From positions 6,293,764 to 6,357,763 of the forward strand of contig NC_080422.1 in the NCBI RefSeq assembly GCF_029873635.1: a stretch of 64,000 nt of DNA, given 5' to 3'. The stretch is from Malania oleifera. Lineage: Eukaryota > Streptophyta > Magnoliopsida > Santalales > Ximeniaceae. Of this stretch, positions 11,767 to 24,154 are shown one piece after another; within the stretch, counting starts at the first letter, position 1; each line of letters begins with the position of its first letter. A program made the position numbers and the translations under genes. Below the pieces are notes generated by a model. It did not search any database. It saw nothing but the letters and a program-made list of their open reading frames with translations, and was not told where the DNA came from.

Positions 11767-12342
11767 ATCAAAAACTTGGATTTAAATGTCAAAATTTAGA
11801 AAAATCTCACTCTCTTTCTCTCCGTTCGGTTTCTCTCCCTTCTCTTTTCGATTCCAACTCTGTCGCTCAATGAATTTGATGAAGCCACCATGACGCTCCT
11901 GGAGAAGTTCTTTGCATATCTTCCGGAGTGGATCATCGGTGGAAGTCCGTTGAAAATCATCCTTGAGTTGAGGTAAGACTTTTTATGCCGAATTCGGTTC
12001 TACTGTAGTTATAGGACATGATATTCGCATGAAAATACTGAAGTTTTCAGGGTATTGATTAGGAAATCCTACGGGCATGAGACCAGAATTTATAGGGGCT
12101 TTTCTCAGTAGAGAGGTAAAGGGATAAATTAAGATAGTATTTTATGAAAATATGTATATTGTTATAGCATTTGATTTCAGGAAATAAATATATTTATATA
12201 TGATTTATATTTGGGAAAATACTGTTGAAAATGATGGTATGTTGAATATGCGAAAAACCTGTTAGTGTGGCATGAGTAGAAATTGTTATGAAATACTGTT
12301 TTCTGAGAATGTATTAATGATACGGATTTTTATAATGGAAAA

Positions 12343-12590
12343 TCGGCGTATGGGCCAAGATTTTGATATATTTGCCGGCGTACGGGCCGAGCTATGTGTA
12401 TGATTTGCCGGTGTACAGGTCAAGCTATGCGTATGATTTGATAGCGTATGAACTGAGCTATGGATATGTTTGCCGGCATACGGGCCGAGCTGTGGAAATG
12501 ATTTGCCAGGGTACGGGCTGTGCTATGATTTGCTGGCATACGGGCCGAGCTATGGTAAAATGTGAAATACCGGCATATGAGCCAATGATT
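12343..12590 (+). repeat. Tandem CGGCGTACGGGCCGAGCTAT-type repeats in LTR A
   Basis: Seven to eight imperfect units of about 30 bp, each centred on a GC palindrome-like CGGCGTACGGGCCG and separated by TATGATTTG-like sequence. The array corresponds to the 12-unit arrays in G3 and lies inside the long intron-like interval between exon-like blocks 2 and 3. Confidence 0.75.
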
Positions 12591-13593
12591 TTTCAAGATA
12601 TACGTATATATGCAAAATGATATGATTGATATGATAATTAATGATATGAGATATTCATGTATCATAGTTTCAGTATATATTATATGATATCGGAACCTAG
12701 TTGACTTGGTTTAGGCTAGCACTTGCACGGTATCGTTGCTATGTGTCCATGGTCTTCATGATCATGATATTTATGTTAACGCCACTATACGAAGTGGTGT
12801 GAGATTGGATGGTATATGTGGTTTTTAAGAAGTGTGTGAAAGCCCCTAGTGTACGGAGTAGGTCTGGCAGACCCATCAGACTTACAGACTGTACTTTTGA
12901 CTTGGCAGTGGTCGGCCAACCATTATCAGGTCTCGCTTTCGGGCCACACAACCCAGTCATGTGGGGGTAATATATGACAATAGTCAGCTAAGCTACCAGG
13001 ACTGTTTTTTATATTATTATTATATGGGATGATATATGTTTATGAAAATGCAGTATGTTCTGCCATGTTTTGATGATACATATGTTTTCCAAGATTTGAC
13101 ATAACAGTTTATTGAATATGTTTTGTATGGTATATGTATAACATGGAATACTCATGTTGCCACACATCGGTTTTAGTTTATTTCCCTTATTGAGAGGTGT
13201 CTCACCCCAAAATTTTATAAACTTTTTAGGAGCCCCAGATAGGAGAGCGAAAAAAGCCCCGCTGATCTAGTACTGTTTGTCTGCCCTCTTTGAAGGATAA
13301 ATTTTAGTAGGGACAGTTGGATTTTGTGGGAAATATCCCTAAATCTTGTTTTTGGGATGTATATACTGAAATACAATGGATATAATTACTCTGGTATTTA
13401 TGGTAATGTGATGGATGTTTTCGTATTTATAATATTGTGATTGTATGTTTCTTACTGCTTAGGCTTCTGTTATGTGTTCTAATGTATCCCTAGTATCCAC
13501 GGGTCCAGGAGGATTATGATTTGTTGAGTTGAGTTTTGTGATTTTGTAATATAAAAAAAAAATTTGGAAATTAAGCAGGGTCGCCACAATAGT

Positions 13594-14380
13594 TCTCATA
13601 AAGGCATATGGGTGTAAACTAAATCATGAGAGTATGAAATTTATAGCAATGAAAGAGATATGCTCCCCCTGAGTTATGTGCTAAACCATTTTATGCCTTT
13701 TTCATTATCTAATTACTTAGCCAAGTGTTTTAGATTTTTAATGATTTAATCTTGGCTTATCTTACTTAGGCTTAAAGGATAAAAAAAAAAATCACAATGA
13801 AAATTTCTTTAAATGAGTTAAGCCTACATTGCCTCTTTTCTTTATGAATCCTAACGAGTGAGAGGCATAAGTTCAAATGGCTTTGAATTTTAAGGTTCAT
13901 GCATAGGTTTCTATGAATTTTGTTCTATAATATAGATTGAAACCTATAGCAATCATTTTAGCCTTTAAACTTATTTTGATCATGTGAAGCTCTAAATGAT
14001 TTGATTGAAGTTTGAGAGCTTGGAGGAAAAAATGAATACTCTTAAGGAATAAATTTCCATTATGTTTAGAAGAGTATATGAGGAAGCAGGACATTATGCA
14101 TAATTAAATATGTCCTAACTAATTTGGCAAAGAACATTTATGGGCATATGAATATTATAGAACAGAGCTCATAGGAGATTGGAAAGTATCCTTTAAATAT
14201 GATCACTATTTTGAACAAGGATACAACTAAGGAATAGGATGAAAACTTTACCAAATGTGATCGTGGTTGGTGAAGTTTTCCTAAGGAGGAGGAAGATATT
14301 TGTATAAATCAAAACCATATAATTTTATATTTAACACAATAGGGATTATTTCAATTGACCAATAAAGCATGAATCCCTTA
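13594..14380 (-). other. Sirevirus-like 3' non-coding zone, part 2
   Basis: Continuation of the host Sirevirus-like element between LTR A and G1. It contains GCTCCCCCTGAG at 13671-13682, which on the minus strand reads as a polypurine tract (CTCAGGGGGAGC). No coding region was recognised. The last five bases, CCTTA, are the left target-site duplication of G1. Confidence 0.5.
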
Positions 14381-14452
14381 TAGAGACTCGAAGAATTTTG
14401 GTAATTAAATAATAAGAGAAAGGAAAATTCTAAAGGATTTCTGCAGGGTCTC

Positions 14453-14662
14453 GTCGACGAATGCACGACGCTCGTCAATGAGCATCCTTCTTGGGCTCGT
14501 CGATAGGGACATTCATCTCGTCGACAAGAAGTTACAAAGAGGGCCATTTTTAGGGCCTGAATCTCGTCGACGAAGAATGTCATCAACGAGGAGTAGGCGT
14601 TCGTCGATGAGACTATTCCTTGGATTCGTCGACGAGGCCACGTGAACAACACTCTATACAAA
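14453..14662 (+). promoter_or_regulatory. U3 palindrome array and TATA-like box, G1 5' LTR
   Basis: Dyad cores lie at 14453/14474, 14499/14520, 14566/14582 and 14603/14628, with perfect TCGTCGACGA at 14451-14460, 14564-14573 and 14626-14635. The TATA-like box is at about 14653. The 3' LTR copy has an intact TATATAAAG at 44987, so this 5' promoter has decayed. Confidence 0.6.
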
Positions 14663-15182
14663 GCCCAAAACAGACTTTTAGCAAAAGAATTTCTCTCTCT
14701 CTGTCTCTGTCTCTCTCTGTCTCTCTCTCTCTCTCTCTCATTTTCTCTCTCTAGAAATGGGTTTCTCTCACTTCTCTCTAGGTTTCCGGCTCCATCTCTC
14801 CCCAGTTCGACAATCAGAAGTTACCACGGTGATCATGAGAAGATTCTCTAGAACATAGTCGGAGCGAAATGTTGATTTGAGAAGTTTGGGAACCATCCCA
14901 AAACCAAGGTAAACAGATTATTTGAGTATTTTTAGTATTACCTAGTTTATTTGAGCATAGATTTTGTATTATATGATAATATACTGGAGTTTTGTAAAGT
15001 AAAATCAGGGTATTATATTCTCAGGGTTAGGGTGTTTTGGGACCCTGCAGGAGTAGGTTGAGGACCCCAGTGGATACCTTTTCTGAAACCCAGGTAAATA
15101 ATGAATAGTTTATAATCCAGAATATAGAAAATTGAAGAATTTCGAGGTTTTAGTTGTTGATCGATTTATATCTACTATATAG

Positions 15183-15220
<38 letters not shown>

Positions 15221-16079
15221 GATATTTTCAAGGTGGAATTATAAATGCTAGAGGTGTAATTTAGAATGTTAGTAGGCGAGCTTAATTTCAAGGTAAGGGA
15301 AATATGCTATGTTAGGAAATTTTAGTACAATTATCAGTAAAAAAAAAATTTATATGTTTTATCAAATTATTATTCAGATCATAAAATATTAGTATACCAG
15401 AAAATATAGATTTTAGAGTATGTGAATTTAGTTATTTAATTGTGTGGCATGGGCTCGTAACCGATTAGTACAAAATTTATATAGTTTACAAATACCATGT
15501 TTACAATATAGAATGATGAATTTTCAATATACATACAGATAGAAATTTTATAGTATATTCAGAAACATGATTTATAGTATTTCCAAGATATCATGATTTA
15601 TAGTATATGTACAGAAATATATATTTTCAGTATGTTCAGAATACCACGATTTCAGAACCATAACACCCAGATACTCAGATATTCAGACAAATATTCAGAT
15701 ATACAGATGTTAAATATTCAGTCAGTTTTCAGATTAGTTTTATAGTGTCATGGTTATTTCAAAATCATGGTAAAAAAAATAGTAATATATAAATATCAGT
15801 TACATAGATAGTCAGACCCTAAGGGACCGATCATTTTTCAGAGCCACGTACCGTAGCTATTTTTAGTTCAGAGTGCCTACCACATAACTCATATAGTATG
15901 TGGATTTTCAGGCATCGATCTGGCCTATACTGTGGACAGCTCACCATTAGTAGGATGATGAGGCCGATGTGACTTTGGAGTAATTGACATTCTCCTGGTC
16001 GACCAGCGGTGATAGGTCTTGCCTACGTGCTTGCACACTCTGTCATGAGGGTTTAAATCATGACTTTCAGTTATCTTAT

Positions 16080-16080
<1 letters not shown>

Positions 16081-16141
<61 letters not shown>

Positions 16142-16160
16142 AAAAAAAAAAAAAAAAATA
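16081..16160 (+). repeat. Poly-A expansion inside the G1 5' LTR
   Basis: About 76 A with one interrupting C. The aligned position in the 3' LTR (near 46357) has only a short ATCAAGGG sequence, so the tract is a later expansion, insertion or a sequencing/assembly fault and not part of the LTR. Confidence 0.85.
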
Positions 16161-16831
16161 GGGAAATTTTCTCATTTATTTTTTTTATATATATATATAT
16201 ATATATCCAGTTTTACAAAAACCGTAGACATACCTATGAATATTAGAAGTATTATGAATAGAAAATTCAGAAAAACAATTCATGTTAAATAACATAGGTA
16301 TGAGCTAAACTGTACATTATTTATACGTGTTTTCTGAGACTCGGTTATTTGCAGTACTTCTAAAATTAGATTTTACAATTATATAAATTCATTTGCCACA
16401 CACTAGCAATAACATATTTCGTCTTACTGAGTGTTGTCTCATCCCAATGATTTAACATTTTTTAGGTGATCCAGCTAGGCAAGCAGATCAGGCTCGCAGA
16501 TAGAGGGGACTACAGTAATGCTTTATCTGTAGGGTGAGTGTTTTGGGAAGTTATTTTTGAGTAGTCCCTAGGTCCAAGTGAGGGCATTTTGAGAATGGTT
16601 ATGTATGCATATTTTGGGATAAATTCTAAAACTCTGGTATTGTATATATTGATATGGTTATATGTATCCTGCTTTTCGCTGCATAGGTAGTTTATTGAAT
16701 TCTAGATTCCACGGTTCCTATCTGGTCCATGATGATGGTTTGGTTTTATTAGAAGGTATTAGAGTAGTAAAATTTTACAGTGTATATATGTTGAGAAAAA
16801 AAATGGCATGAAAAGTCAGGTCGTTACAGTT

Positions 16832-16843
16832 TGGTATCAGAGC
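16832..16843 (+). other. G1 primer-binding site (tRNA-iMet)
   Basis: TGGTATCAGAGC, three bases after the 5' LTR end. Confidence 0.9.
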
Positions 16844-16900
16844 TTAGGTTGTTAGGTTCTGTAAACTTTAGAGTGCATCAGAAGCAATACCAGAGGATAG

Positions 16901-17010
16901 GAAAGGATTTTAGGTTTTGTTATGTTGTCTAGGTATAGGATTTCCATGGTGGTTTGAAAGGATTTCAGGTTTTGTTCTGTTGTCTAGGTATAGGATTTCC
17001 ATGGTGGTTT
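16901..17010 (+). repeat. 55-bp tandem duplication in the G1 leader
   Basis: Copies at 16901-16955 and 16956-17010 share GAAAGGATTT, TTGTCTAGGTATAGGATTTC and CATGGTGGTTT. The corresponding leader of G3 (about 28878-28932) has a single copy, so the duplication is specific to G1. Confidence 0.8.
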
Positions 17011-17208
17011 CTATGTCTTTCTTGGGGTGACAATTTCAGGAAAGCCTTAGTAAACTATTGTCGGGTCTTGTGTCTAGGTTACAGGATTAGATTTTGAATT
17101 AAGAACACGGAGAATAGTTAATAGTGAATATGAGATTTCAATTAGATGAAATAAATTAGATCTGTACGGGAGATAGGGTCCTTAAATTATGTTCTTTGTC
17201 TTTTCAGG

Positions 17209-18215
17209 ATGGATCCAGGGAGTGGTGATACGAATTCTAGGGGTGATGGAACAGGACCTTCCAGTATGGGAGGTGGAGATATTGATGCAGTATTGCACAG
17301 ATTCACCTAGCAGGTGATGGATGAGATGGTCAGGAGATCAGGGGAGCGTAGCTACACAATCAAGTAGTTTACGTGGATGAAGCCCCCATGTTTTGCTGGA
17401 GGAGCTGACCCGATTGTGGCTGAAAATTGGGTCCAGGAAATTGAGGAGATGTTGGCAGTGCTTCCATGTATAGACAAATAGAAGGTAGTATGCGATGTTC
17501 AAATTGACAGGAGAGGCAAAATGCTGGTGGAGATCAGCGAGGTTGATTGAGGAGTAGGGACCGGATCGTGTGCTAGTGACATGGAGTCGAATCAAGGAAC
17601 TATTCTTTGAGCGATATTTTCCTACTATCGTTTGGAGTGTAAAGGCAATAGAGTTCATGCACTTAGCTCAAGGGCAGATGACAGTATCACAGTACGCAAC
17701 TCGATTTATTGAGTTGTCTCGGTTTGCCCCACATTTGGCACCGAATGAGGAGAAAAAGGCGAGGAAGTTTGAAGAAGGTCTAAGACAAAATCTGTTTGAG
17801 CAAGTTATTGGGTTTTAGGCTTAGACATTTGCGGAGGTTGTGGACAAGGTTGTGGTTATTGAGAATGGCATGCAAAGAGGCATCGCAGCTTAGAGTCAGA
17901 GAAAGAGGCCCACGCCATAGGGTTTTCAGGCAGGTTCCAGTAGGGGCCCATGGAGAGGAGACTGTTACAGTGGTGGTTAGAGGCAGATGATGGGACATCG
18001 TGAGAATTAGGGTGTGCAGACCTATCCTGTGTGTTAGACGTGCGGGAGGAGACATTAGGGAGAGTGTTAGGCAAGGAGAGATATTTGTTATCATCGTGGG
18101 AGACTCGGCCTCATGGCATGAGCATGCCTGGGACTACCGATCCAGGTCCCAGCTCCTAGACCCTACCAAGGAGGTTATCAGGTGCCCCGTAGAGGCCAGA
18201 AGAGGAATGTAGCCC
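17209..18215 (+). pseudogene. G1 gag relic
   Basis: Gag forms the particle around element RNA. The start at 17209 (MDPGSGD) matches the G4 start (MDPGNNN). The capsid-like retrotransposon gag domain is seen near 17395-17820 with blocks such as EEMLAVL, AKCWW, TWSRIKELFFERYFP and QYATRFIELSRFAP. The CCHC zinc-knuckle zone (about 18030-18110) is degraded; in G3 it is intact. Stops at former Gln codons (CAG to TAG) occur at 17308, 17365 and 17480, with others later. Not translatable. Confidence 0.8.
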
Positions 18216-20950
18216 TGATGAAGGTTTATGCTTTGACACTAGGAGATGCTGAGATTGCCGCAGATGTAGTGACACGTACCTTTACTATTTTACCGTATCA
18301 AGTTATTGTTTTATTTGATTTAGGTGTTGCGCATTCCTTTGTATTTGCGGCCTATGTTAAATTTTTTTGAAAATGAGATCCAGTTATTAGATGTAGAATT
18401 ATCAGTAGCTACACCGTCAGGGTCAGTGATGAAGTGTCATAGAGTGCTCAAGGGTTATCCAAAAGAAATTCTGGGGAGGGTGTTACCAGCTGACCTGATT
18501 GTGCTAGATATGCATGGATTTGATGTAATACTGGGTATGGACCGGTTGACAACTAACTATGCTAGTATCGATTGTCATATGAAAGATGTGATATTCAAAC
18601 CACTAGGCAAGCAAGAATTTAAATTTGTGGGATCGTAAGTGTGTTCCCTACCTCAGTTAGTGTCAGCCATACAAGCAAGAAGAATGCTCCTGGATGGATG
18701 TTAGGGGTTTATGGCTTTTGTAAAGGAGGTGTTAGAAAATGAATCGAAACTTGATAGTACACCAGTGGTAAGGGAATTTCAAGATGTTTTTCTAGAAGGG
18801 CTACCTGGGTTACCTCCCGATCGCGAGGTAAATTTTTCTATAGATTTTCCTCCAAGGACGGTGCCGATTTCTAACACTCCTTATCGTATGATTCCAGCTG
18901 AATTGGGAGAATTAAAAGACCAGTTGTAGGATCTATTGAATAAAGGGTTTATCAAACCTAGCATATCGCCTTGGGGAGCGCCAGTGCTATTCGTAAAGAA
19001 GAAAATGGGTCTATGAGGATGTGTATAGATTACAGGGAGATAAACAAGGTAACCATTAAGAACATATATCCTCTACACTGTATAGATGATTTATTTGATC
19101 AGCTTCAAGGTACGCGAGTCTATTCCAAGATCGATCTTAGATCAGGTTATCATCAGGTGAAATTCAAGGCAAAAAATATATCAAAGACAGCATTTCGAAG
19201 TAGATACGAACACTACGAGTTTTTGGTGATGCCATTCGGGTTGACTAATGCACTAGTAGTATTTATGGATTTAATGAATCAGGTATTTCATCAATATCTA
19301 GACCAGTTCATTGTGGTTTTCATTGATGATATACTGGTCTACTTGAGGAGTTTTGAGGAGCATAAGGCACACTTACGAGACGTTCAGGGAAAAAAAATTG
19401 TATGTCAAGTTTAAAAAATGTGAATTCTGGTTAGAGAAAGTGGCGTTTCTGGGGTATGTTATATCAGGGGATGGAATTTCAGTGGATCCTAGTAAGATAG
19501 AGGTAGTGGAAAATTGGGAAAGGCTGAGGAATGTTCAGGAGATTAGGAGTTTCTTGGGACTGGCGGGATATTACCGTCGGTTTGTAGAGGGATTTTTAAG
19601 ACTATCAAGGCCTTTGACGTGATTGATTAGGAAGAATGCTAGATTTTTATGGGATGATGAATGCGAGCAGAGCTTCCAGGAATTAAAATAACGACTTGTC
19701 ATTGCACCAGTACTAATGATTCTATCTGGAGGTGATGACTATGTAATTTACAGTGACATGTCTTTGAAAGGGGTTGGCTGTGTGTTGATGCAGCATGGTA
19801 GGGTCGTAGCTTATGCCTCATAATAGTTGAAAGAGTACGAAAAGAACTACCCTACTCCATCTAAGAATTGGCTCATTGTGGGGGGGGGGTTGGGGGGGGG
19901 GGTGGGTGGTGGAAAATAGGGAAGGTAAAAGATGGGGGGGGGGGGGGGTGTGGGGGGGGGGGGGGTGGGGTGGGGGGGGGGGGGGGGGGGGGTGGTGGGG
20001 GGGGGGTGGTGGGGGGGGGTGTGGGTTTTGGGTTGTGGGGTTGGGGGTTTTGGGGTGTGGGGTGGGGGGGGGGGGGGGTGGGGGTGGGGTGTTGGGGGGG
20101 GGGGTGGGGGGGTGGGAAAGGTTTATGTGTGTTTGGGTTCCATGTCTTGAAGATTTTGTAGAATCTTGTATGGTGAAAGATGTGATATATTCTCTGATAA
20201 CAAAAGTTTGAAGTATTTCTTCACGAAAAAAGAGTTGAATATGCGGCAAAGGAGATGGTTAGAGCTCATCAAGGATTATGATTGCACCATCACCTACCAC
20301 CTAAGTAAAGAAAATGTGGTGGCTGATGCACTAAGCCGTAAATCAGAGGGTACAACGCAGTTAGCAGTAGTAATTCAGGACCCAATTCAGATGGACTTGG
20401 AAAGGCTTGGCGTGGAGTTAGTGGAGGATGGTCACTAGGCATTTATTGCCAGTCTGGTTGTGCAGCCTATGCTATATGAAAAGATTAAATCCGCTTAAGG
20501 AGATGACTCAAAATTAGTAGAGGTAATAGCTAGTATACAAGATGGTTAGGGAAAGGAGTTCAGTATTTCAGATGATGGAGCTCTGAGGTTTCGCACCAGA
20601 TTGTGTGTGCCTACAGATGATGGTATGAGGAGAACGATTATAGAGGAGGCTCACAGATCTCTATACACAGTTCATCCTGGCAGTACTAAAATGTATAGGG
20701 ATCTGCGAGAGTATTTTTGGTGGAGTGGCATGAAAGGGAGATTGCCGAATTTGTACAACAGTGCTTGACGTGCCAGCAGGTTAAGGTTGAGCACCAAAGG
20801 CCGGCAGTGCAGTTGTAGCCACTTTACATTCATGAGTAGAAGTGAGATCACATATCTATGGATTTCGTCACTAGGCTACCACTAGCACCACATGGTCAAA
20901 ATTCCATCTGAGTAGTTGTTGATTGGCTAACGAAAACAACTCAGTTTTTA
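18216..20950 (+). pseudogene. G1 pol relic, first part (protease, RT, RNase H, early integrase)
   Basis: The visible order is aspartic protease (VLFDLGVAHSFV near 18305-18345; the family DSG active site is changed to DLG), RT (about 18760-19410, with [35 protein letters not shown] and the catalytic FIDDILVY at about 19318-19345), RNase H (about 19500-20340, with [17 protein letters not shown]) and integrase start (about 20590-20950, with [10 protein letters not shown]). A 238-bp poly-G island interrupts RNase H. Integrase stops at 20950 where G2 inserted and resumes at 43465. Confidence 0.88.
19880..20117 (+). repeat. Poly-G low-complexity island in the G1 RNase H relic
   Basis: About 238 bp made almost wholly of G runs with scattered T and rare A. 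It replaces or interrupts a stretch where the sister elements have ordinary coding sequence ([22 protein letters not shown]). Flanks on both sides still match pol. Long G frames here are artefacts. It is either an unusual microsatellite or a base-calling/assembly fault. Confidence 0.85.
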
Positions 20951-20981
20951 TGTAATAACCCAAGAAATTCTTCTAGGCCTC

Positions 20982-21183
20982 ATCGACGAACACTGGGGTT
21001 TTGTCGACGAGGGTTCTTTAGGATCTCATTGACGAAGACCCGTCTCATCGACGATAAGATACCGAGAGAGGGTTTTTTGAAGTCTGAAATTCATCGACAA
21101 GGGTGCAAATTCATTGACGAACTTTCTACAAGACTCATTGACGAGGTGACATGTCTCATTGAAGAATCCGGCTCTATAAATAG
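20982..21183 (+). promoter_or_regulatory. U3 palindrome array and TATA box, G2 5' LTR
   Basis: Dyad cores are at 20982/21003, 21028/21047, 21093/21113 and 21137/21158, giving 19-21 bp within pairs and 46/65/44 bp between pairs. TATAAATAG follows at 21174. The G2 3' LTR shows exactly the same intervals. Confidence 0.65.
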
Positions 21184-21223
21184 CTGAAACTCGAATTTTT
21201 TTAATAAAATTTTCACAACAGAA

Positions 21224-21276
<53 letters not shown>

Positions 21277-23921
21277 ATTTCCCTCCCTTTCTCTCTTCGA
21301 TTCCGACTCCATTTCTCGTCAGATTGAAGATCTGAGGCCACCATGACGCTTTTGGTAAAGTTCTCTACAAGTCTGCTGGAGCTGATCGTTGGAGAAGTTG
21401 GTTTGGAATTCATCCCAATCTCAGGGTAAGGTATTTTATCCAGTTTTTACCTTTCCCACAGTTATAGGAAATGTAATATGCAATGAAATACTGATATTTT
21501 GTTCTAGGGGATGTTGTTTTCAGGATGTTGAGCAGGGAACCCTGCGGGTATAGGGCCAAAGTACAGTAGGGGTTTTCCAGAACTTAGGTAAGGAAAATAT
21601 GTTTTGCTAGATATTTTTAATATGTATAACAGAAGATTATAAATGAGTATTTATAAGCATGCAGATCATATTATTTTTTCAGAATAGCATGAATATTATT
21701 TTTACAGCAGAATTATAGAAATTGAGCATGAGATTTGGATTACCCAAATGTGTGGCATGAGTTTATTACAGTATAGTATGTAGATTTTACAGTATTACAG
21801 ATATTCAGTTATACAGATTATTTGTGACGCCCCGATTTTCGTACAATTTTTTTCAACAATAATAAATAAATAATCACTCGTCATCCACAACATCTACAAA
21901 TCGGCCATGTCAACAATCCTACCATCATTCATACGACCCAACCCGCATTGGGTACAGGGTAAAAAAGTTATTTTATTATACAACCTAACAGCGGAAGACA
22001 GTATATACATATCAGTCAGAATGTAATACCCAGAGTATCAACGTACATAAATACACAATACTATCTCATACCCAAAAATAATAAAACCCTAGGGAATCAC
22101 ACCTCCCTAGTCCAAACTTACTCTGTATATCAGGGTTCCAGCTCCCTACTATCATGGAGCCCTATCACCCAGTCGGTCTCTGTTCCCTAAAAAATTTAGA
22201 TAATTTGGGTGAGACACGTTTCAGTAAGAAGGAATAAATTATTTACTTTTCAAATCATCGTTTCATTTGAGAAATAAGCCCGGTGATATTTCACATTTTC
22301 TCAATAATCATGTAGATATAGCAACACAGTGTTTACAAGCCGTTAAATCATTTCTCAAGTTCAAATTTTCCAACACATATTTACCGCGAGTTCTGAAATA
22401 GTGAAGATTACCCACCCATACAGGTAGCTTCCCTTTGCCCTAACATGGTTTCTGCACCACGTATGGCCCCCTCTGATATCTATCAAGGCCTCCCTTACTC
22501 AGCAATTCCTCATTCGGAGGTTTCTTTTGCCTCAAATATGTATATTATCACTCACATGGGTTCCATTTCTCAATTTTATCATTCTTTATTTCTTATTTCC
22601 ATTCTTTCTTTCATTTCTCATTTTAGCCAATTTTATCATTCTTTCACTTTTCATTTTTATTTTACTTTCCGGCTCATGAGTATCCTTGGTATCAAATACC
22701 AACATCGCGTCTGTAACTCATGGCCACCCTAAGGATCTTTCTATCCACACCATGCTTTCCCCCATGGTCAAGGTTGTGCGGCCTGAAGGCTGGATCTAAC
22801 CACGGTTGGCCAACCCTGTTAGATCAAATATCATATCACATATCGCGTCTGTAGTACGACTGGCAGGCCTATAACCATGATATGGACTTAGGGGGTCCAA
22901 CAACCCTACAAAATGGCATAGTCGACTGCCACGCCACAGGCTTCAAGAGTTCGTGTGGTTGCACTAACACCACTAGCATCAGTACCATGCTCAATATCAT
23001 AACCATCCAACAGGGTTTACTACCACATACCCGCAATCATTATACGATATTGACATTTCATCAATCATATTCTAGTATATCACAATTCTGTTCAATATAA
23101 ATGTTCTCATCGTTTTTTGTGCACATTTCATCATCTCGTAATAACATATATCATATTTCACGTATTTTTCACTTTTTTCCAAAATACTCATATCAATCAT
23201 TTGTACAAATTCATTTCTCATACAAATAATTTCCACTGTAGAAGTCACAAAATCTCCTATTTCCAGGCAAGACAGTTTCTGCCACTATAAATACCATATT
23301 TCATTATTTTTCACTAATCACATCAATAATTATCATTTCAATATTTTCTCAGAAATCACTCATCGTTATATTTCACACTCCAAAAAATCACAATTTAAAA
23401 TCACTCAAATGCTACACAATTTATCTGATATTTATATCGTAATAATTCCCAGACAAAATACCATAAACACATTTTCATATATTAATTTAAACAGAAATTC
23501 TAAAAATACTACTATAATTTATTCCCTTTACCTGTCTTACTAAGAGACTCGTTAACACCCAAATTCTACGCCATTGACACCTAAAATTCAACTTCTGCAA
23601 TTTGCATTTTTCCTAAATTAATTGATCTATTTCTCCAAAATAATACCCATCTAATCTTCCCTAGGCTTCATATACTTCAAATTAATATTTAAACTAACAT
23701 TTAACAGCCCCACTTAATTTTCTGAATTTTACCTGCGGGTCCCAAAATTACACCTGCGGCGCTCACCCGGGTCCTAAATTTTAGAAATCCTACTTCAACG
23801 CTAGATGCTTAACATTTTAGTATTTCTAAATTAATCCTAATTAATTAAAAATAAGTCCCTTAATAACCCTCGTACCCCAAATTTGGGGTTTTACTCACGA
23901 CGACCCCACGAGAATTCCGTC

Positions 23922-24154
23922 GCCCCCAGAAGAAAGGGAAAAAGAGAGGAGAGAGGGGCCCAGGAGGGCCCCCCCCCCCCAAAGAAAGAAGCCCCCGCCC
24001 ACCACAAAAAAAAAAAACCCCCCCCCCCCCCCCCCCCCCCGGACAACCAAAAAAGAAGAAAGAGAAAAAGGAAAAAAGAAGAGACACAAAACCACACCCC
24101 CCCCCCCCAAAGAGACCACAACCCACCAAAACCCCAAAAACCCCCCCCCCCCCG
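23922..24154 (+). repeat. Poly-C/poly-A low-complexity island in M1
   Basis: About 233 bp of C runs (up to 24) mixed with A and GA tracts. The related LTR M2 joins the two flanking sequences directly (near 36025-36030: ATTCCGTC then TAGACTTGTAGAG), so the island is an insertion or a sequence artefact. Long proline-, glycine- or lysine-rich frames through it are not genes. Confidence 0.85.

Larger units (their letters stand above)
11460..13588 (+). mobile_element. Solo gypsy LTR A, with 5-bp TSD
   Basis: A 2129 bp solo LTR running TGTAATGACC ... GTCGCCACA, flanked by ATAGT at 11455-11459 and 13589-13593. It arose by insertion into the Sirevirus-like element followed by LTR-LTR recombination. 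In order it holds a palindrome array (11586-11748), a TATA box (TATAAAT at 11760), CT-rich sequence, exon-like block 1 ending at 11972 before GTAAGA, block 2 (12051-12115), a GC-rich tandem array (12343-12590), the conserved hairpin core (about 12910-12965) and block 3 (13230 to about 13295, whose GT donor is mutated). It is the same broad family as LTRs B and C. Confidence 0.93.
14381..16828 (+). repeat. G1 5' LTR
   Basis: 2448 bp, alignable along its length with 44709-47025. The expected first two bases (TG) are missing, so it starts TAGAGACTCG directly after the CCTTA target site. It holds four palindrome pairs (14453-14633), a weakened TATA box (CTATACAAA, 14653), CT-rich sequence (14695-14752), exon-like block 2 (15025-15093), block 3 (16466-16533, followed by GTGAGT), an AT microsatellite (15184-15218), a poly-A expansion (16081-16160) and the hairpin-core region in degraded form. 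Confidence 0.9.
16534..17207 (+). other. Putative leader intron of G1 spanning the primer site
   Basis: A strong donor-like AGG|GTGAGTG at 16532-16538 near the LTR end is followed 674 nt later by a pyrimidine-rich acceptor-like TTTGTCTTTTCAG|G ending at 17207, 1 nt before the gag ATG (17209). The tRNA primer site (16832) lies inside. Matching intervals exist in G3 and G4. Splicing is inferred from consensus and conservation only. Confidence 0.4.

Noticed and set aside
11611..11799. Short frames across the LTR A palindrome array (repeated VDE- or STR-like peptides)
   Set aside because: They come from repeats of TCGTCGACGA in U3; the same region in other LTRs is not open.
19818..20249. Proline- and glycine-rich reading frames on both strands
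   Set aside because: They exist only because a poly-G island has no stops; flanks are gypsy RNase H in another frame.
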